64,000 nt of DNA from the NCBI RefSeq assembly GCF_051622035.1, contig NC_135356.1, positions 14,556,079 through 14,620,078 of the forward strand, in the 5' to 3' direction. Shown in pieces: positions 25,625 to 37,665 of the stretch; the first letter of the stretch is position 1, and the number at the start of each line of letters is the position of its first letter. The notes beneath the pieces were generated by a model. That model saw nothing but the letters and a program-made list of their open reading frames with translations. It ran no database searches and was not told the origin of the DNA. This stretch comes from Arctopsyche grandis (Eukaryota; Arthropoda; Insecta; Trichoptera; Hydropsychidae). The translations under genes and the position numbers were made by a program.

Positions 25625-26063
25625 ATGAGAATTCAAATCCATTCACATAATGAGGACAAAAAGCTTGCTGTTGAAATCATCCAACGTTCAGTAACTCCAA
25701 ATCTCATATCTTATCTGATCTCCAGATATTATATGTATGTACTTTGTAAGTAATAAAAATGAAAGTCAGTTTTTTCGCTTAATTAAGAATCGCACAAAAT
25801 TGCCTCATGAAGTCGGGCACAGACAAAATAAAAATTTAATTTAAAACCACGCCTATTTAAGCAATCAATTAATGTATGTATGTATGTATATAAGAGACAA
25901 ATTCTACCAGGAAGCCAATGTGCAATTTCCAACAGGCGAAAGTGCAACTGCAGTTAGAACGATCTAATTGCAAACAATCAAGCACAATTACAAGCAGTTG
26001 TGACACTCGACCATATTATTTGCATTGATATTAAAGCATTTAATGCTTTTTCCGGATAATAAA

Positions 26064-26079
26064 CCCCCCCCCCCCCCCC
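26064..26079. repeat. C16 homopolymer
   Basis: Sixteen consecutive C in otherwise AT-rich DNA, at the edge of a GC-richer patch (26060-26350). Length is uncertain in any assembly. Confidence 0.9.
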
Positions 26080-26539
26080 GATCCCTCTCCTTGGGGCGGG
26101 GGATTTTAATTTGGCGCCTCGGGACACTTAGTCCAATCCGACGAACTGAGCCCTTGGTCACGCGAGCGTTTCACGCAAAGTCCAAGATCGTGTACGAGAG
26201 AACACATGCACAGCCCACCTCAATATCTGTGCATAGTATAATATATTTTTTATGCGATCGGACAAGCAAGGACGCGATTTTTTGAGACACGTGCCTCGGG
26301 GCGCAAAAAGTCGACTCTCGATTAGAGGCAAGTAAGAAAGGCGAATTTTCAAATATCCGTGGATATCGTGCATTATATCTGTGTAATATTATATCGTGTA
26401 AAATTCGATCTTGAAGCTTTCGATCGATCTGTAGCGAAAAGTGAGATAACATTGTAAGTATGGGAGGGATGAATTCCGACGGACTTGAAATCTGAATATG
26501 TTCGTTTAGATTTTAAAAATATAATAAAATTTGGAATGA

Positions 26540-26692
26540 AATTAATGGAGTCTCAATGGAACGAGGAGAGATATAATACGTGGGTTAGAAGTATGACAAA
26601 GATGGTTCATGTAATGGTGAGAGTAAAGAAATTGAAATAGCTATGGGCGGGTTGATAGATGACGAAATAAGTGCTCAAATGGTCTAATACTA
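26540..26692 (+). mobile_element. RTE-type LINE fragment (first of two in tandem)
   Basis: The plus-strand translation reads TWVRSMTKMVHVMVRVKKLK and then a decayed WAGxxx-DDEISAQMV segment, matching the region after the RTE palm domain. It lies immediately before a second copy of the same region in the same orientation. Confidence 0.6.
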
Positions 26693-26714
26693 CATACATA
26701 TATGGTCATTTTCT

Positions 26715-27150
26715 TACTTGATCTTCGATCAATCTGTCTTACTATTGATGACGTATGTATGCGAAACTAGGGCACTGAACGCCAGAATGCTGCATAGGGC
26801 CCAGTGCACACAAATAAGTATGAAACGCTGTATGTCTGGCATAATGAATAGAGATAGAAAACAGAATATGTGTGTTAGAAGAATAACAAAGGTAGTTGAT
26901 GAAATGGTAAGAGAAAAGAAACGCAATGGATGTATCACGTAGCTAGATAAATGGACGAAAGAAGTGCTTGAATGGTACCTGAGAGAGTGTAAAAGTGTGC
27001 AAGGATGGCTACAGGGAATATAGGTGTATGAAATCAGAAAAATGTGTGTGCTGAGATGGGTGAGAGTTGCTTAAAACAGATACGAATGGAAGTGTGTCGA
27101 AGAGGCTTTTATCCAGAAGTGGATGACGAATTGATTTGTATGATGATATG
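26715..27150 (+). mobile_element. RTE-type LINE fragment (second of two in tandem)
   Basis: The plus strand encodes TYVCETRALNARMLHRAQCT, then MNRDRKQNMCVRRITKVVDE, and after frame breaks EWYLRECKSVQGW-like and RVAxNRYEWKCVEEAFIQKW-like segments, ending near GTATGATGATATG. This is the C-terminal third of an RTE reverse transcriptase ORF with its GAT-type tail. Not functional. Confidence 0.7.
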
Positions 27151-28200
27151 GTGGTACAAAGAGTTCGTCATTGAAACTATTGGAACAGTTATATTTATTA
27201 TATGATACATTCGAAAGTAGCAGTTTGTGGAACTAAAATTGACTCGTTGAGGAAATGGAACTATTATTTTTATATACTACATATGTATATAGGATTTTTC
27301 AAGCATAATCAAATTTATTTGCTTTTTGATTATATATGAATATGTGTATCAGTACAGAAATTGAGAAAAGTCATTAAATCTGCCACAGTACGGAAGTACA
27401 CATTTATTTAAATAGCAAATCGATTCGTTGGAAAAACGGCGCAAAGTGCGGAAGAGTCGATGGATTTGCTGGAAATTTTTCCGGAATTTCCGGTACAAAC
27501 ACCCGCAGGTGTATAGAACGCGTACACCACATACATATCATATGTAATATACATATGTAGAAACGTCACCATGTGCAAAACTTTGACATAGTAAGATTTA
27601 CGACGTTGTTTTCGCTTCGGATGACGAAAGAAGACGCTATTCCAGTGTCGGTCTGTTTCTATGGCGAAATGCAAATCGGTGATTCGCTCATCGAACAGGT
27701 CTAATTAGTGTCTCGCGGTTAATATCGACAACCTTTACATGCGAATATATTATATTTATTAACAAAAGGTTGACACGCAGATGCTCTACTTTATTATTAT
27801 TTATATTTCCTATCGGTTTTTAATCTTTCCCGCCCCCGGGTGTCGGCCCGTCCGCATATGGACCGGATTTGCACGCTCTATTGCCACACCACCATGTCAT
27901 TCGGACAATATAAAATTCAAATTGATATATTGACATAGTAAAAATATTGACTGTGGGGATAGATAGATGTAGTGTGCACACGTTTGAAAACTGTACGACA
28001 TTGACGAAAAACCAGATCGTTCGATCTATGTATTTTAGAACGGTCGAAGATGAACGGTTGCGAGTTGGAAACAATAATAGAGCCTAACAATTATTTTTAA
28101 TGTTTTCTAATAATATGTGTACTATTAGGTGATATCAGACGTCACTCGGATGGATGAAAACTAGAAAAAATATGACTCCCACCTCTTTCAACAACCATCT
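27150..28200. other. Unassigned DNA
   Basis: Moderate-GC stretches at 27415-27680 and 27830-28070 are open on the minus strand (88 and 84 codons), without known domains. The CCCGCCCCCGGGTGTCGGCC segment near 27835 is unusually GC-rich. Confidence 0.35.
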
Positions 28201-28204
28201 ACAA

Positions 28205-28770
28205 CAGTGGTTTCCAAACTATGTAATTGCTACTAGGTCTTATTTTTGAAAAATATGTAATCTTAATGCCTCCCCCCTCTTTTTTAATTTCATAAAATAA
28301 TACAAAAACATTTTTAAATGCGAAAAACACATAGATAGGTATACCAAAATATAAAATCACAAATATAACTTCCAACTGTTTTATCAGAAAGCAGTATTTA
28401 TATGATTCGCCGAACATTATTTCAACTATATCAATAGCTGCTGTCAAAACTAGTGTCTCCTATATTGTATGTGGTTTTTTTTTACATTTTGCGATTCTGT
28501 AAGAAACTTTGTAAGATGATAGCAATGCATTTGATGGAATAGAAACTATTTTATTAATGTTTGGTTCTGTTTGTTAATGTGATTTAATTTTTTTTGAAAA
28601 AATTCTATAGGTTTATCAAATAATTCAGAATGTATAGTTTCTATGTGCCCTTTTAATTTCCTTGGTCTCATACTATCTACAGCCAAAACAGAGCAAACAC
28701 ATTGGTATTTCCAAGTCATCTATGTATAATAGCACTTGTGATTCCCATTAAGAAATAGGATGAATACTAT
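28205..28770 (-). pseudogene. Decayed ZBED-type hAT transposase N-terminus
   Basis: On the minus strand, frames joined across breaks read WKYQCVCSVLAVDSMRPRKL, KGHIETIHSELFDKPIEFFQ, YKVSYRIAKCKK and VLTAAIDIVEIMFGESYKYC. This is the BED zinc-finger and following region of ZBED5-like hAT transposases (C-x2-C ... H-x4-H, then AYxVSxxIAKxKKPHTIGE). The lower-coordinate boundary CAGTGGTTTCCAAAC (28205) looks like a hAT terminal repeat. The other end was not found. Confidence 0.7.
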
Positions 28771-29639
28771 TTTCTTTTCCTGATATTTCGGCTTTCTTGT
28801 TCCCTGACACTTATTTTCCAATTATTTTTACTCGTATTGTCATTATATTAATTATTAGTGAATTTTCTCTTGTAACTAGTCAAAAATTACGTTTATTTAT
28901 AAATTATTTTTACTTTATCTATGTACGTAGTAATTTTTTTAGGTCTAACGATGGTCTTAAGTTGAAAACTGTGGATTTTCATACGTACATTTGCATACAT
29001 TTTTTACAAAAATTCATATTTTATTTGATTTCTCAAGGAAAACATAAACTAAATGCGATATAAATCATTGACTATCGTTCAATGTCTATTGCTTTCGAAT
29101 TTTGCATAAAATGTGGTCTCATAAATAGCAATATTAATTGTAGTGCTATTTGTTTGCTCTACTGTCCATCAGATATAACGGGAGTAAATTTATTTTCGGA
29201 TATTTTTTTTTGTTTCTAAACATCGTTATCATTTGAATTTTTGCAGAAATAAAAATACCAAAGTTTCGGTGTATCAAAAAATCACTTCACTTTGTGAACG
29301 TTATTGTAATTGTTTTATTTACAGGACTTTATAAATTTTTGGCATAACTTTTCACGCCAGTTTATTTGATTGTTTTTGTTATAAAATAACAACAATAATT
29401 AGTATAGGCTTGTAAACTAATCTAGGATTTAAAGTGCTAAAATAAGCCCTTACATATGGCATAGTTATACGTCGAATAAATTCAATTCAATAATACAAAA
29501 ATTCAGCTTCAATGTTATCATTGTTCCAAATCGTTGTTTCTAGTACAAAAATTTTAATATAATAAATATTCGACAACGGTCTACTTCCTAATTCGCGTTC
29601 ATCAGTCTATTTTTTTTTGTTATTTTTTCTAAATGAGCC

Positions 29640-29850
29640 GTGAATCATCCCATGCATAATCATTTTATAAGCGATAAAATTACCCCGTTTTTCGCACGGT
29701 TGATTCCCGCGCTTTTACGCGGCCATTTTGTCCGTATACCGAACCGTGTAAAACGGATCGCCCCCAAAAGTGCGGGGAAATCCGCGATTACTTTCATCCG
29801 ACAGTCTCTCTTTTCGCCTCGATCTCAGTGCACTATATAAGAAAAAAAAA
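29640..29850. other. GC-richer patch ending in a TATA-like box
   Basis: The block contains CCCGCGCTTTTACGCGGCCA and CGGATCGCCCCCAAAAGTGC and ends with GATCTCAGTGCACTATATAA, which resembles a core promoter (initiator-like TCAGT and TATATAAG). No gene was found downstream. A 66-codon plus frame crosses it without known motifs. Confidence 0.25.
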
Positions 29851-30479
29851 TAGTTACACTTTCGTACCAATTAGTCCCAAAATGTTGGAAAAACGACAAG
29901 AAGGTCACCGAAAAGTTGAGTTTCGTAATCGCTCTTTCGACCTTCGCAATTTTACGCACCGTTCTAATCAATTGTTGTATAATGGGAAAAAAACAAATTA
30001 ATTTACAGTGCAAATTGAACAAATCGATTTATCATTGAATCAATACGTTTAAACGGCAGAAAGTTTGCGGAAATTTCTCACGGTCACTAATTTTCACATA
30101 CCTGAGAGATTTATTCAGAAAAATTTACAGTGATTTAAGCTTCCTTTCGATCGATTGCACGAATGAAATATTTCTGTTTTGAATTTATTTTTTCTTTTTA
30201 TGAGCGTTTTTGTATGAACTTACTCATGATTATATAGAAATTGGCAACGAGTTATGTACATGGATAATTATTTTTTTAACTTTTGATATACATATGTATG
30301 TATGTACATACCTATACTATTGATTATTAAGCACTGCTATAGAATTGATTGTTATTTTTCATATCTTATTGATTTAGTTAGAAAATGAAAACTGTGAAAA
30401 TACACTTCGAAAGTTTACGAAGAAGATTTTAACGGTATATATCTAAATAAAATGAAGGTTTTAAATGGATTAGTAAGTT

Positions 30480-31080
30480 TTTTTTAATCAGTGCTCTAAA
30501 TAATATTCAACTTGAAGAAAATAGCAGCTAATGGAACAGGCTACAGAAGATTTTTTGGACAAAATAAATACAATTTTTTTGAACAAAGGCAGGTCGATTG
30601 TGAAGCTACATTTGGTCAGTCTCAATATTGTAAATTTTGAAAATGGTTAAGATTTCCATATTTTACAATGAAATACAAAAATAAACAATAAATTCTATTA
30701 GATGTACTGTAGAAGAAGTTGAGACACATTACAGATATTTCCCGATTCATAATGAAGTAAGGTGGTTGGTTGATCAAAATGTTTTTGTTAGGTTTTGAGA
30801 GCTATTTTGTAATAAAAAAGAACATGTTTAATTAAGAGAATGGATAATAATGCGACTTATCTTCAAAAGAAGGAATGGCTTTTAAAACAAGAAATATTGG
30901 ATCAATTTAACGAAAAGATTTCTTACTTTAATGAGCTTCAAAAATTTGCAGTTTCTTATAATCACCTTTAAATATGAATGAAAATACTGTTTAAAGCTAG
31001 GAAAAACCATCGCAATAATTTTTCCAATGGATGCGGGAAATTTAGAATTACAGTTGATTAAATTGTAAAATGACATTACG
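30480..31080 (+). pseudogene. Decayed hAT transposase, middle region
   Basis: The plus-strand frames include THYRYFPIHNEVRWLVDQNV and, after a frame change, YLQKKEWLLKQEILDQFNEK with ISYFNELQKF. They match the hAT (ZBED5/GTF2IRD2-like) HTEVRWLSRG block and the following WLxKLAYLxDIFxxLNELN block. Several stops and frameshifts are present. It could be another part of the element type seen at 28.2 kb but lies in opposite orientation. Confidence 0.6.
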
Positions 31081-32345
31081 TTGACACAGTTGAAATCTCT
31101 TTTTATACATACATATTATACATAGAATGTATTAAACCCAGAAAAATACTTGTATTTATTTTTTATAATGACATTTATAAAAAAAAATACGAAAGTATAT
31201 ATTTTTTCGTTTCTGCGATATTTTGCCTTTTAAAATGAATATGTTAAAAGAATTAATAAAAAAACAACAAAATTTCTTATAAGATTCTTATGACAAGTCG
31301 ATCTCCATGAAAATTTTGATGAAAAGTAGCTTCCAACCTCATAAAGGTTGAGTACAATTGGGTCACGCATTTACTCTCATTATCCAATTCTACGAGATTA
31401 AGTTTTGCCTTTGAGTAATTTTAACCGGAATTCTATGCTATCATAATAACAAAATGAACTGAGACAAATTTTTGGGTACTCAGATAAAATATTCGTCTTT
31501 AAAATGAACGAGAATCATTGCATTATACTATGCTATTGTTTTCGTAAATAAAATAGTAATGGATTAAATTTAATAAAAAATACGAGAGACTTGCAGACAA
31601 ATGTCTAGGTCAATGTCCATCTTCACCTTTTGGAGAAAACAATATTATTTTAGTAGCACAATTTTTTTTATAGAATCATCTCAACACCTGTAATATACAA
31701 TTGGTAAATTCTAACAGAGGATGGCGGATGGTCAGGATGGCAGGTTTTTTAACAAATAAGATCAAATAAATATCGGAACTATCTATAGACATATTCGTAT
31801 TTTTTTTAATTTCTGACAGAATTTGAACTCACTTCTAGATTAATAATCAAACACACCATTCAAATATTTACGTATTGAAAAAAAGAAACACGAACATGTA
31901 TGTACATATGTATGTATGTATAATTAAGTCACACACATGGAAATGTGAAGGATGCTTCCGGTTTCATTTCGATATCGGCGCGGCTTAGTTTTTATTACAC
32001 TTTACGATTGTTTTATTTGATCTACGCAGATCAGTACATGCCTTATATAATATTATTAATATAAAGAAATGGCAATGCCAAAAAAAAAAAAAAAAAATTG
32101 TTACACGAGTTACATACTGTGTATGTAACTCGAAAGTAAAACGCGACTTGCGGTTTTCGACGACGCTATTGTTTGTTTGCAATTTTAAATTGGTCATTTA
32201 TTTCAGTGCGAACACGTCGTGTACGCACGTTAGATAAAAGTGAACCAGCTCCACGGAGAGAAACTGATTTTACCGTACTTTTTAATCGTATCGATTTTTA
32301 CAAGGTTTTTTACCGCAATTTACACACGCATAACGAATAATGCCA
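31080..32345. other. Unassigned AT-rich DNA
   Basis: Nothing recognised except poly(A) tract 32080-32097 and an inverted repeat GAGTTACATAC / GTATGTAACTC at 32108-32131. Confidence 0.4.
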
Positions 32346-32645
32346 CTTTTAAAGGCATGTTTTCAAATGGTCAGCAACTTTCATGCTTTTGATCAGCTAT
32401 TATATTAAATGGACAGCAAGTACATTCAACGGTCAGTATTTGTGATTATTTTGACAGTTCGTTTGTATTTAAACATGTGAATTTCTATTGTGCATACAAT
32501 GAATTTTTTTAGCCAAAATCACATGAATGATTTTCTTATTCGGGGTAATTGATATTTTGATATATGTAATGACCAAACTGTTAAATTTACTGACAAATTT
32601 TTATTTACATAGGTAGTTACCGACCGTTTAATTTAAAGCAACTCA
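32345..32645. repeat. Second GGTCAG fold-back array
   Basis: The left part has AATGGTCAGCAACTTTC, TTTGATCAGC, AAATGGACAGCAAG and AACGGTCAGTATTTG at roughly 20-30 bp steps; the right part has the inverse (TAATGACCAAACTG, TTACTGACAAATTT, TTACCGACCGTTTAAT). Same motif and design as 24.7-25.2 kb but shorter. Confidence 0.5.
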
Positions 32646-33623
32646 TAACAACCCTTAACGTTTGCTCTCCGATTACTTACGCTTTCAAAAATATGTTAAT
32701 TTCAAATTTGATTCAGATTGTTACGATCCAGATGATAGTGATTTGATGAACGACTTTTCACAAGCGTTTTATTCAATCTTCACTATTTAAACAAAAAATC
32801 AAATCAAAATCAATATACATTAAGATTATTTTAAAAGTTAAACTTTTTTACGAACGGTGGAGTGAATTGGTTTTATGAATTTGGCTGAAACTAATAAAAT
32901 GGCACAAAACTGCCTATGCATAGAGTGAGACCTTGCCACTTGAATGAGATAAAAACTAGAAGCCTAACTACAAGATTTTTATTAGCTTCACTGTCAGTTC
33001 AGTGATGATCTGATTTTGAAATACATACTTCCGCTCTTAAGATCGCTTTGATATTTTACCGATATAAGTTTGCCATAATTTAAGTAAGCTTATGTCTCCA
33101 ACATGAATCTAGCGGTGTTTAATCATTAAAGGACCCATTAAAAAATACATCGTAATCTTGTGTCAGATTGGAACGATGACAGCTAGCTATCCAAACGCGG
33201 TTTTCTACAGCGGCTACCAACAAAATTTCGTCACATTGTTATCTACGATACGTATATCGTAAGCAGAGAGCCCTTCGGTGGACAAATTGGAAGACAAATC
33301 GCTTCGTATATGAACTTTTTAATAATCCAATATACGTGTTTAACTTTTTGACATTTTTTTACAATAAACCCATCTTTAAGATGGTAATATGTAATATGAC
33401 TTACATATTTGATACAGAAATGCGTCAATTTCTCTATTCAATATAAAATGCCAATCAAAGATTCTAAGAATATCGTTCGCAAAATGAATCTGATCAAGGT
33501 ACATACAACTTTTCGTCTTGTTTCTTTTGCTCAAATTATTGGAAGTATGTTCAATCGGATAGTTGATAGACTTAAGTCAAGGCTCGAAGCAGGTTTTTTT
33601 TCCATATCGAGAGAGTCTCCAAA

Positions 33624-33724
33624 ATGGAAATATCTTACGCGATTCTGTCATTCCGAAGAAACGAGGCTTCGTTTCAAAGAAAAGCGGAAAAACTAGAATC
33701 TGAGTGTCGAGCGTGGGTTATAAG
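33624..33724 (+). CDS. Candidate first coding exon ending at a strong splice donor
   Basis: Not recognised. An ATG in a favourable insect context (CAAAATGG) opens a 33-codon frame beginning MEISYAILSFRRNE that stays open to a strong donor, AAG|GTGAGT, leaving phase 2. Codon composition is less AT-rich than the surroundings. No partner exon was found downstream, so it could be a 5' exon of a gene whose other exons lie far away, a non-coding exon, or chance. The longer overlapping frame from 33409 to 33696 is in a different phase and ends before the donor. Confidence 0.3.
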
Positions 33725-34737
33725 GTGAGTACACGCGTGCGAGTATGTAGATAGATATGCGTGTTGTTATTTCGCAATATTTAGTACCGGTTAACATGAA
33801 TACGAATGCACGAGTAAAACTGACCAAGTCAATTTAATTTGAAGTCTTGTTACGTATATATGTAAATGCTAGTATATGTACATATGTATTATTAAAGTCG
33901 CTCGAACGTGGAAATTCGATTTATTTATTTAGTTCAGTCAGTGGAGCGTTTTGCTTCATTAGTATATTGACTGTGATTTCAACAAGTCAGAACTCTTTTG
34001 CTATAAATATTTATTTATTTACTATTTTTTTTAAATGTGATAGAAACATTCAAGTTTGATTATCAATAATAAAAGTATATCTAAATCGTAGATCATCGAC
34101 TTAAGAGAGTCTATAATTAATATTATATATTAGTTGTATTATGAGTTTTTTCTATTATGCTGTACATTAACGTTAGAAGAATATAGTAGTGTGATTACTA
34201 AAAAAATTAAATTAAAATTGTAAAATAGAAAATGATCAGTAGATCGGTAGCTATTAAAATAGATATATGATATATTGTGAACATAATTTAGTAATAATAA
34301 AAAGATTTAAAAATCAAAAAAAAAATCTAAATCGTCGTAAGCGGCTTCGAAATGTTGCTAATAGTAATATGCAATTTTTTTGTGAAAACGGAAGACTTTC
34401 TACTAAAAATCAAAATTAAATGAATAAAATTTACGATTTTGTCGTACTTTTATTCTTTAAATAATTCATCAAAAGTTTGTTTATACGACTAGGTGTGTAC
34501 CCTTTTTTTACCAAACCATTTACCATTTACCTTTTGTTGTTTTTGAAAACGGTGAAAATTGCAAACGACTATCGTTCTTAACGTCGTAATGGTCTTATTT
34601 GAATACTTACTTGTGAGCCAGTGCATCACGAAACATTTTATATAGTATAGTATATACATACATACATATATATGTTTGCAATGTAAAAGATACCGATTTT
34701 TTGGATCGATTACAGTCGATCTGTATTTTAAGAACTA

Positions 34738-34818
34738 CAAGATTTCGCCAGCAGCGCATATAGTCGGGATTTGAACCCACGACCTCTCTACTGATATGCT
34801 CTCTACTCACTATGCTAT
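34738..34818 (-). mobile_element. tRNA-like SINE head
   Basis: On the minus strand: AGCATAGTGAGTAGAGAGCA, then GTGGGTTCAAATCCCGAC (B box), followed by ATGCGCTGCTGGCGAAATC. The A/B spacing is tRNA-like but the stems do not pair as a working tRNA. The body differs from the main SINE family. A minus-strand ORF over it (34607-34810) is a shadow. Confidence 0.5.
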
Positions 34819-35089
34819 GTATTTAAGATTTTATTAAGAGACTTTTAAAATTTCATGGAAAAGTACACATATGTATGTATATTATATATAACATATACAT
34901 GTGAGTGTTTATAATTGAAAGTGGCAAAATTTAAAAATACTAGTGGGATGTAAAACGTTTATTCCGCTTTTCCGAGATTCTGGGCATATCGAATTAAAGA
35001 AGTGATAGTAATTTTTGAATCAAGTCAAAAAGAAATAGTGTTTTCAGAACTGAAAATTGGACTTCAGCCACTTTCAAATATCATATGTA

Positions 35090-35537
35090 TATGTGTGTCA
35101 GTGTAAGATAAAGCTCACTGCACTTTGATAATCGTTTCGATTCGACGTACATATGTACTACGTCACGGCTAAAACAATGTCAACAAAACGTACGAATATA
35201 ATAACAAAAGAAAAAAACTTCTAAATATACTTTTTGCTACCGATGTTCCCTCTAGGCTTATAGACGGCGCTAAGTCTCTGAGCATTTACCGCCATCTATT
35301 GAATGTTCTATTGGTGTTTTATATTGTTTATATGTACATAGGTAGGTAGATAGTTTTTGCCTTTTTTTCATATAAAACAATTAAATATAAATATTAAATT
35401 AAATATATTTAAAATGTATTTGAAAAAAATTCAACCGCGTGCGAATAAAACACAGACCGACACATTTCTTTTAATTTTTTTTATTTAATAATTTTGCCAA
35501 CACCCATGCGATGATATTTAGTCGGGTACAACACTAG
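35090..35537 (+). mobile_element. Small non-autonomous Helitron (family 2)
   Basis: The plus-strand 3' end is CACCCATGCGATGATATTTA then GTCGGGTACAACACTAG followed by T. Stem GCGATGA/T-type pairing is intact in the sister copy at 44.1 kb. Homology with that copy runs back through TCAACCGCGTGCGAATAAA, GACGGCGCTAAGTCT and ACGTCACGGCTAAAAC to about 35090. The exact 5' TC is not certain. Confidence 0.6.
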
Positions 35538-35568
35538 TATGTACATAACTATTAAAAAATATTTTGAG

Positions 35569-35706
35569 AGCAAATACAGATAATCCTTGTTCATTTTTAC
35601 TAGCCTCTTCTTAGATCGCTTTCGATTTTTTCGTCTGACAAAATTTTGGTTCTTATCCACACTCTTCCGATCGTTTTCAAACTTTGCCATTTTGCTCGGT
35701 TCGGTC
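35569..35706 (-). CDS. Candidate basic N-terminal coding segment
   Basis: Not recognised. On the minus strand a frame starts MTEPSKMAKFENDRKSVD and continues through a lysine/arginine-rich stretch (VRRKNRKRSKKRLVK). The second methionine has context CAAAATGG. The base composition is more balanced than the flanks. The open frame runs on into AT-rich DNA and then across the 3' end of a Helitron at 35537, so the true end, if it is a gene, must be a splice donor before that. The basic tail could also be a nuclear targeting or RNA-binding patch, or coincidence. Confidence 0.25.
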
Positions 35707-35967
35707 ATCAATATAATATGTGGAAATCAAATCCACCATTACAATGGTGAAAAATAATCGTAATAGACACGTTTGAAAATACTCCATTATCGTTCTCGGT
35801 GACGTCTATTTGCCGTATTTATTCCCATTTCGCCACCCTCTCGCTATGTCAGATTGTATTTTAACATATCATTCTTTTGGGTGACCGTCACCGCACCGAA
35901 CGTTAAAAAGTCGAAAATGTTCGTTTACCAGGCATACATATGAAAAACGGTTAGTATATATGTATAT

Positions 35968-36412
35968 ATAGCCAGCAGCATAGCTCGGACGTTAAGCTTC
36001 TGCTTACCGTCAAGAAGGTGCCGGGTTCTATCCCTGAATGAAAATGAATTTTTCAGAGTATGCTGTTGGTCAGACCTGGATTTGTGACTCCAGGTTGATC
36101 GTTTCCTATCAGAGTTTGCCAATTTTCTCTGATTTCATTGTTGAAACGGTTCCCGGAAAATAAATTGGCTAAAAATCCTTCCTACCTACTATGTCACCAC
36201 TATTTGAAATTTGATGGATGTACAATAAAAATTTATGTACAATTCATAGATGTCTCGTTAATTTGCGAGTTTTTTCAGTGTCTCGCAATTCAACGACTTA
36301 TAATAAAAAAAAAATGCTGCATTTGTATTTGTAATTGGCCAGGAAGGCGCATTGGGATTTACCTGTAAGGCCTTCCTGGTATATATGTAAAATAAAAAAT
36401 AAAAATAAAATA
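35968..36412 (+). mobile_element. tRNA-derived SINE with LINE-like 3' tail
   Basis: Plus strand: head AGCATAGCTCGGACGTTAAG with B box GGGTTCTATCC, core (TGTTGGTCAGACCTGGA, CCAGGTTGATCGTTTCCTAT, TTCTCTGATTTCATTGTTGA, CTATGTCACCACTATTTGAA), then a second module (TCTCGTTAATTTGCGAG, CAATTCAACGACTT). The tail (GGCCAGGAAGGCGCATTGGG, TTTACCTGTAAGGCC) ends in AAATAAAAAATAAA. The tail resembles a LINE 3' end, which suggests LINE-driven mobilisation. Confidence 0.75.
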
Positions 36413-36829
36413 TCAGTGACGTGCGGTAAAACTCTCGAACGTGATGCGCGAGCAGGATACAACAGGAACAAGAGGAACAGGCTTTTCCTCCCGTATCCTG
36501 CGCGCGCACATTAAACAAGACTTTGTGACAAAAAGAGAGATAATTTCACCGCATGCCACTCATATATATTATTTATACATAGTACCGTTTACCATGCATC
36601 CTTTTTTTAAGATCTTTCGATTTTCAATCTTTGCTTTTTCGGGCTTTTCACTTTTGGTCCCGTGAGGTAGAACCCATTGTTTTTATTGGGCCCTATACAT
36701 ACGTAGCACAATCCTGTTCCCCTGATCCCTCCCCCCCCCTCGTTAGACCTGGGTGTTTTTTTATAGTGCTTTGAAGTTAAGTTGAAAGTGTCGGCAGTCA
36801 GTGTCGACCCAGAATCTTCTGGGATATGA

Positions 36830-37480
36830 TCAGCGAGAAGACAAGATAACATTTTGTGTCAGCGAGTAAGGATTTGTTTATTGTCCCTTTCACTTTTGTG
36901 CAGGAAAGAATGAGGCACGCTAATAGAGATTTTTTGTCGGTTTTAGACCACCTTATCCGGTAGGTGTAGCGTAGTGATAGTAGGACAACCGAAGCACTCG
37001 CCCCGGGCGCCGTTTCACGTTACACACCAGAGACGGAGGCAACGCTCATTGATCGTCGCCGACACGACATATTGCAACAATTTCCAACTTTTTTTCGAAC
37101 GATTTTTAATCGTCCTCGATCCCTTCCTCCGCAAGTTCCTTGCCCGGCGCACCGTTCCGACTCCGGCGCTGGTTTCTTTCTGGTGAAAGTGTCGGATCGG
37201 TGTGGTCCGGCGTCGTTGCGAATGTGGACAACAAAAAAGGCCCACAGACACACCTGGAATTACCACTCTTGTTGTTATTATCGCCGGTGTTGCGCAATTG
37301 ACACTTCTTGATGTCAATGCACCTTGCGCACCCGTTTGCTTCCTGCACCGGTTGTCGTACGCCGTCTGCGATTCTCATTCATCTGTTGTCGGATTAGGGT
37401 GACCGTGATTCTGTGCCGTCGATGCCGTTATTTATCCTGCCCTATGCGTCCGTCAAGTTCTCGACTATTATAATTCACTT
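36830..37480. other. GC- and CpG-rich island without assigned gene
   Basis: This stretch is far richer in G+C and CpG than the flanks (for example CGCCCCGGGCGCCGTTTCAC and GGTGTGGTCCGGCGTCGTTG). Several frames on both strands stay open for 65-100 codons simply because stops are rare, and none shows a recognisable domain or matching splice sites. It may be a promoter with non-coding first exon, a conserved enhancer or an unusual repeat. It stops abruptly near 37480, before a family 1 Helitron. Confidence 0.5.
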
Positions 37481-37665
37481 TCTATGTAGTTCACGCCTAT
37501 CTTAGCAAACTAAACTCGGTGATTAAAAAATAAATCACAAAATAATACATTATAGTACAGTTTCAAAATGACATTCAGTTAGTCGTAGATATTAATAACA
37601 AACTAATCAGGAGATTCTATGAAAGAATCACTAAATATGCTAATAAGCTTGTCATAGTCTAAGTA

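Noticed and set aside
34607..34810. ORF containing EVVGSNPDY, a common database hit
   Set aside because: This peptide is the translation of a tRNA-like B box in a SINE head, not a protein.
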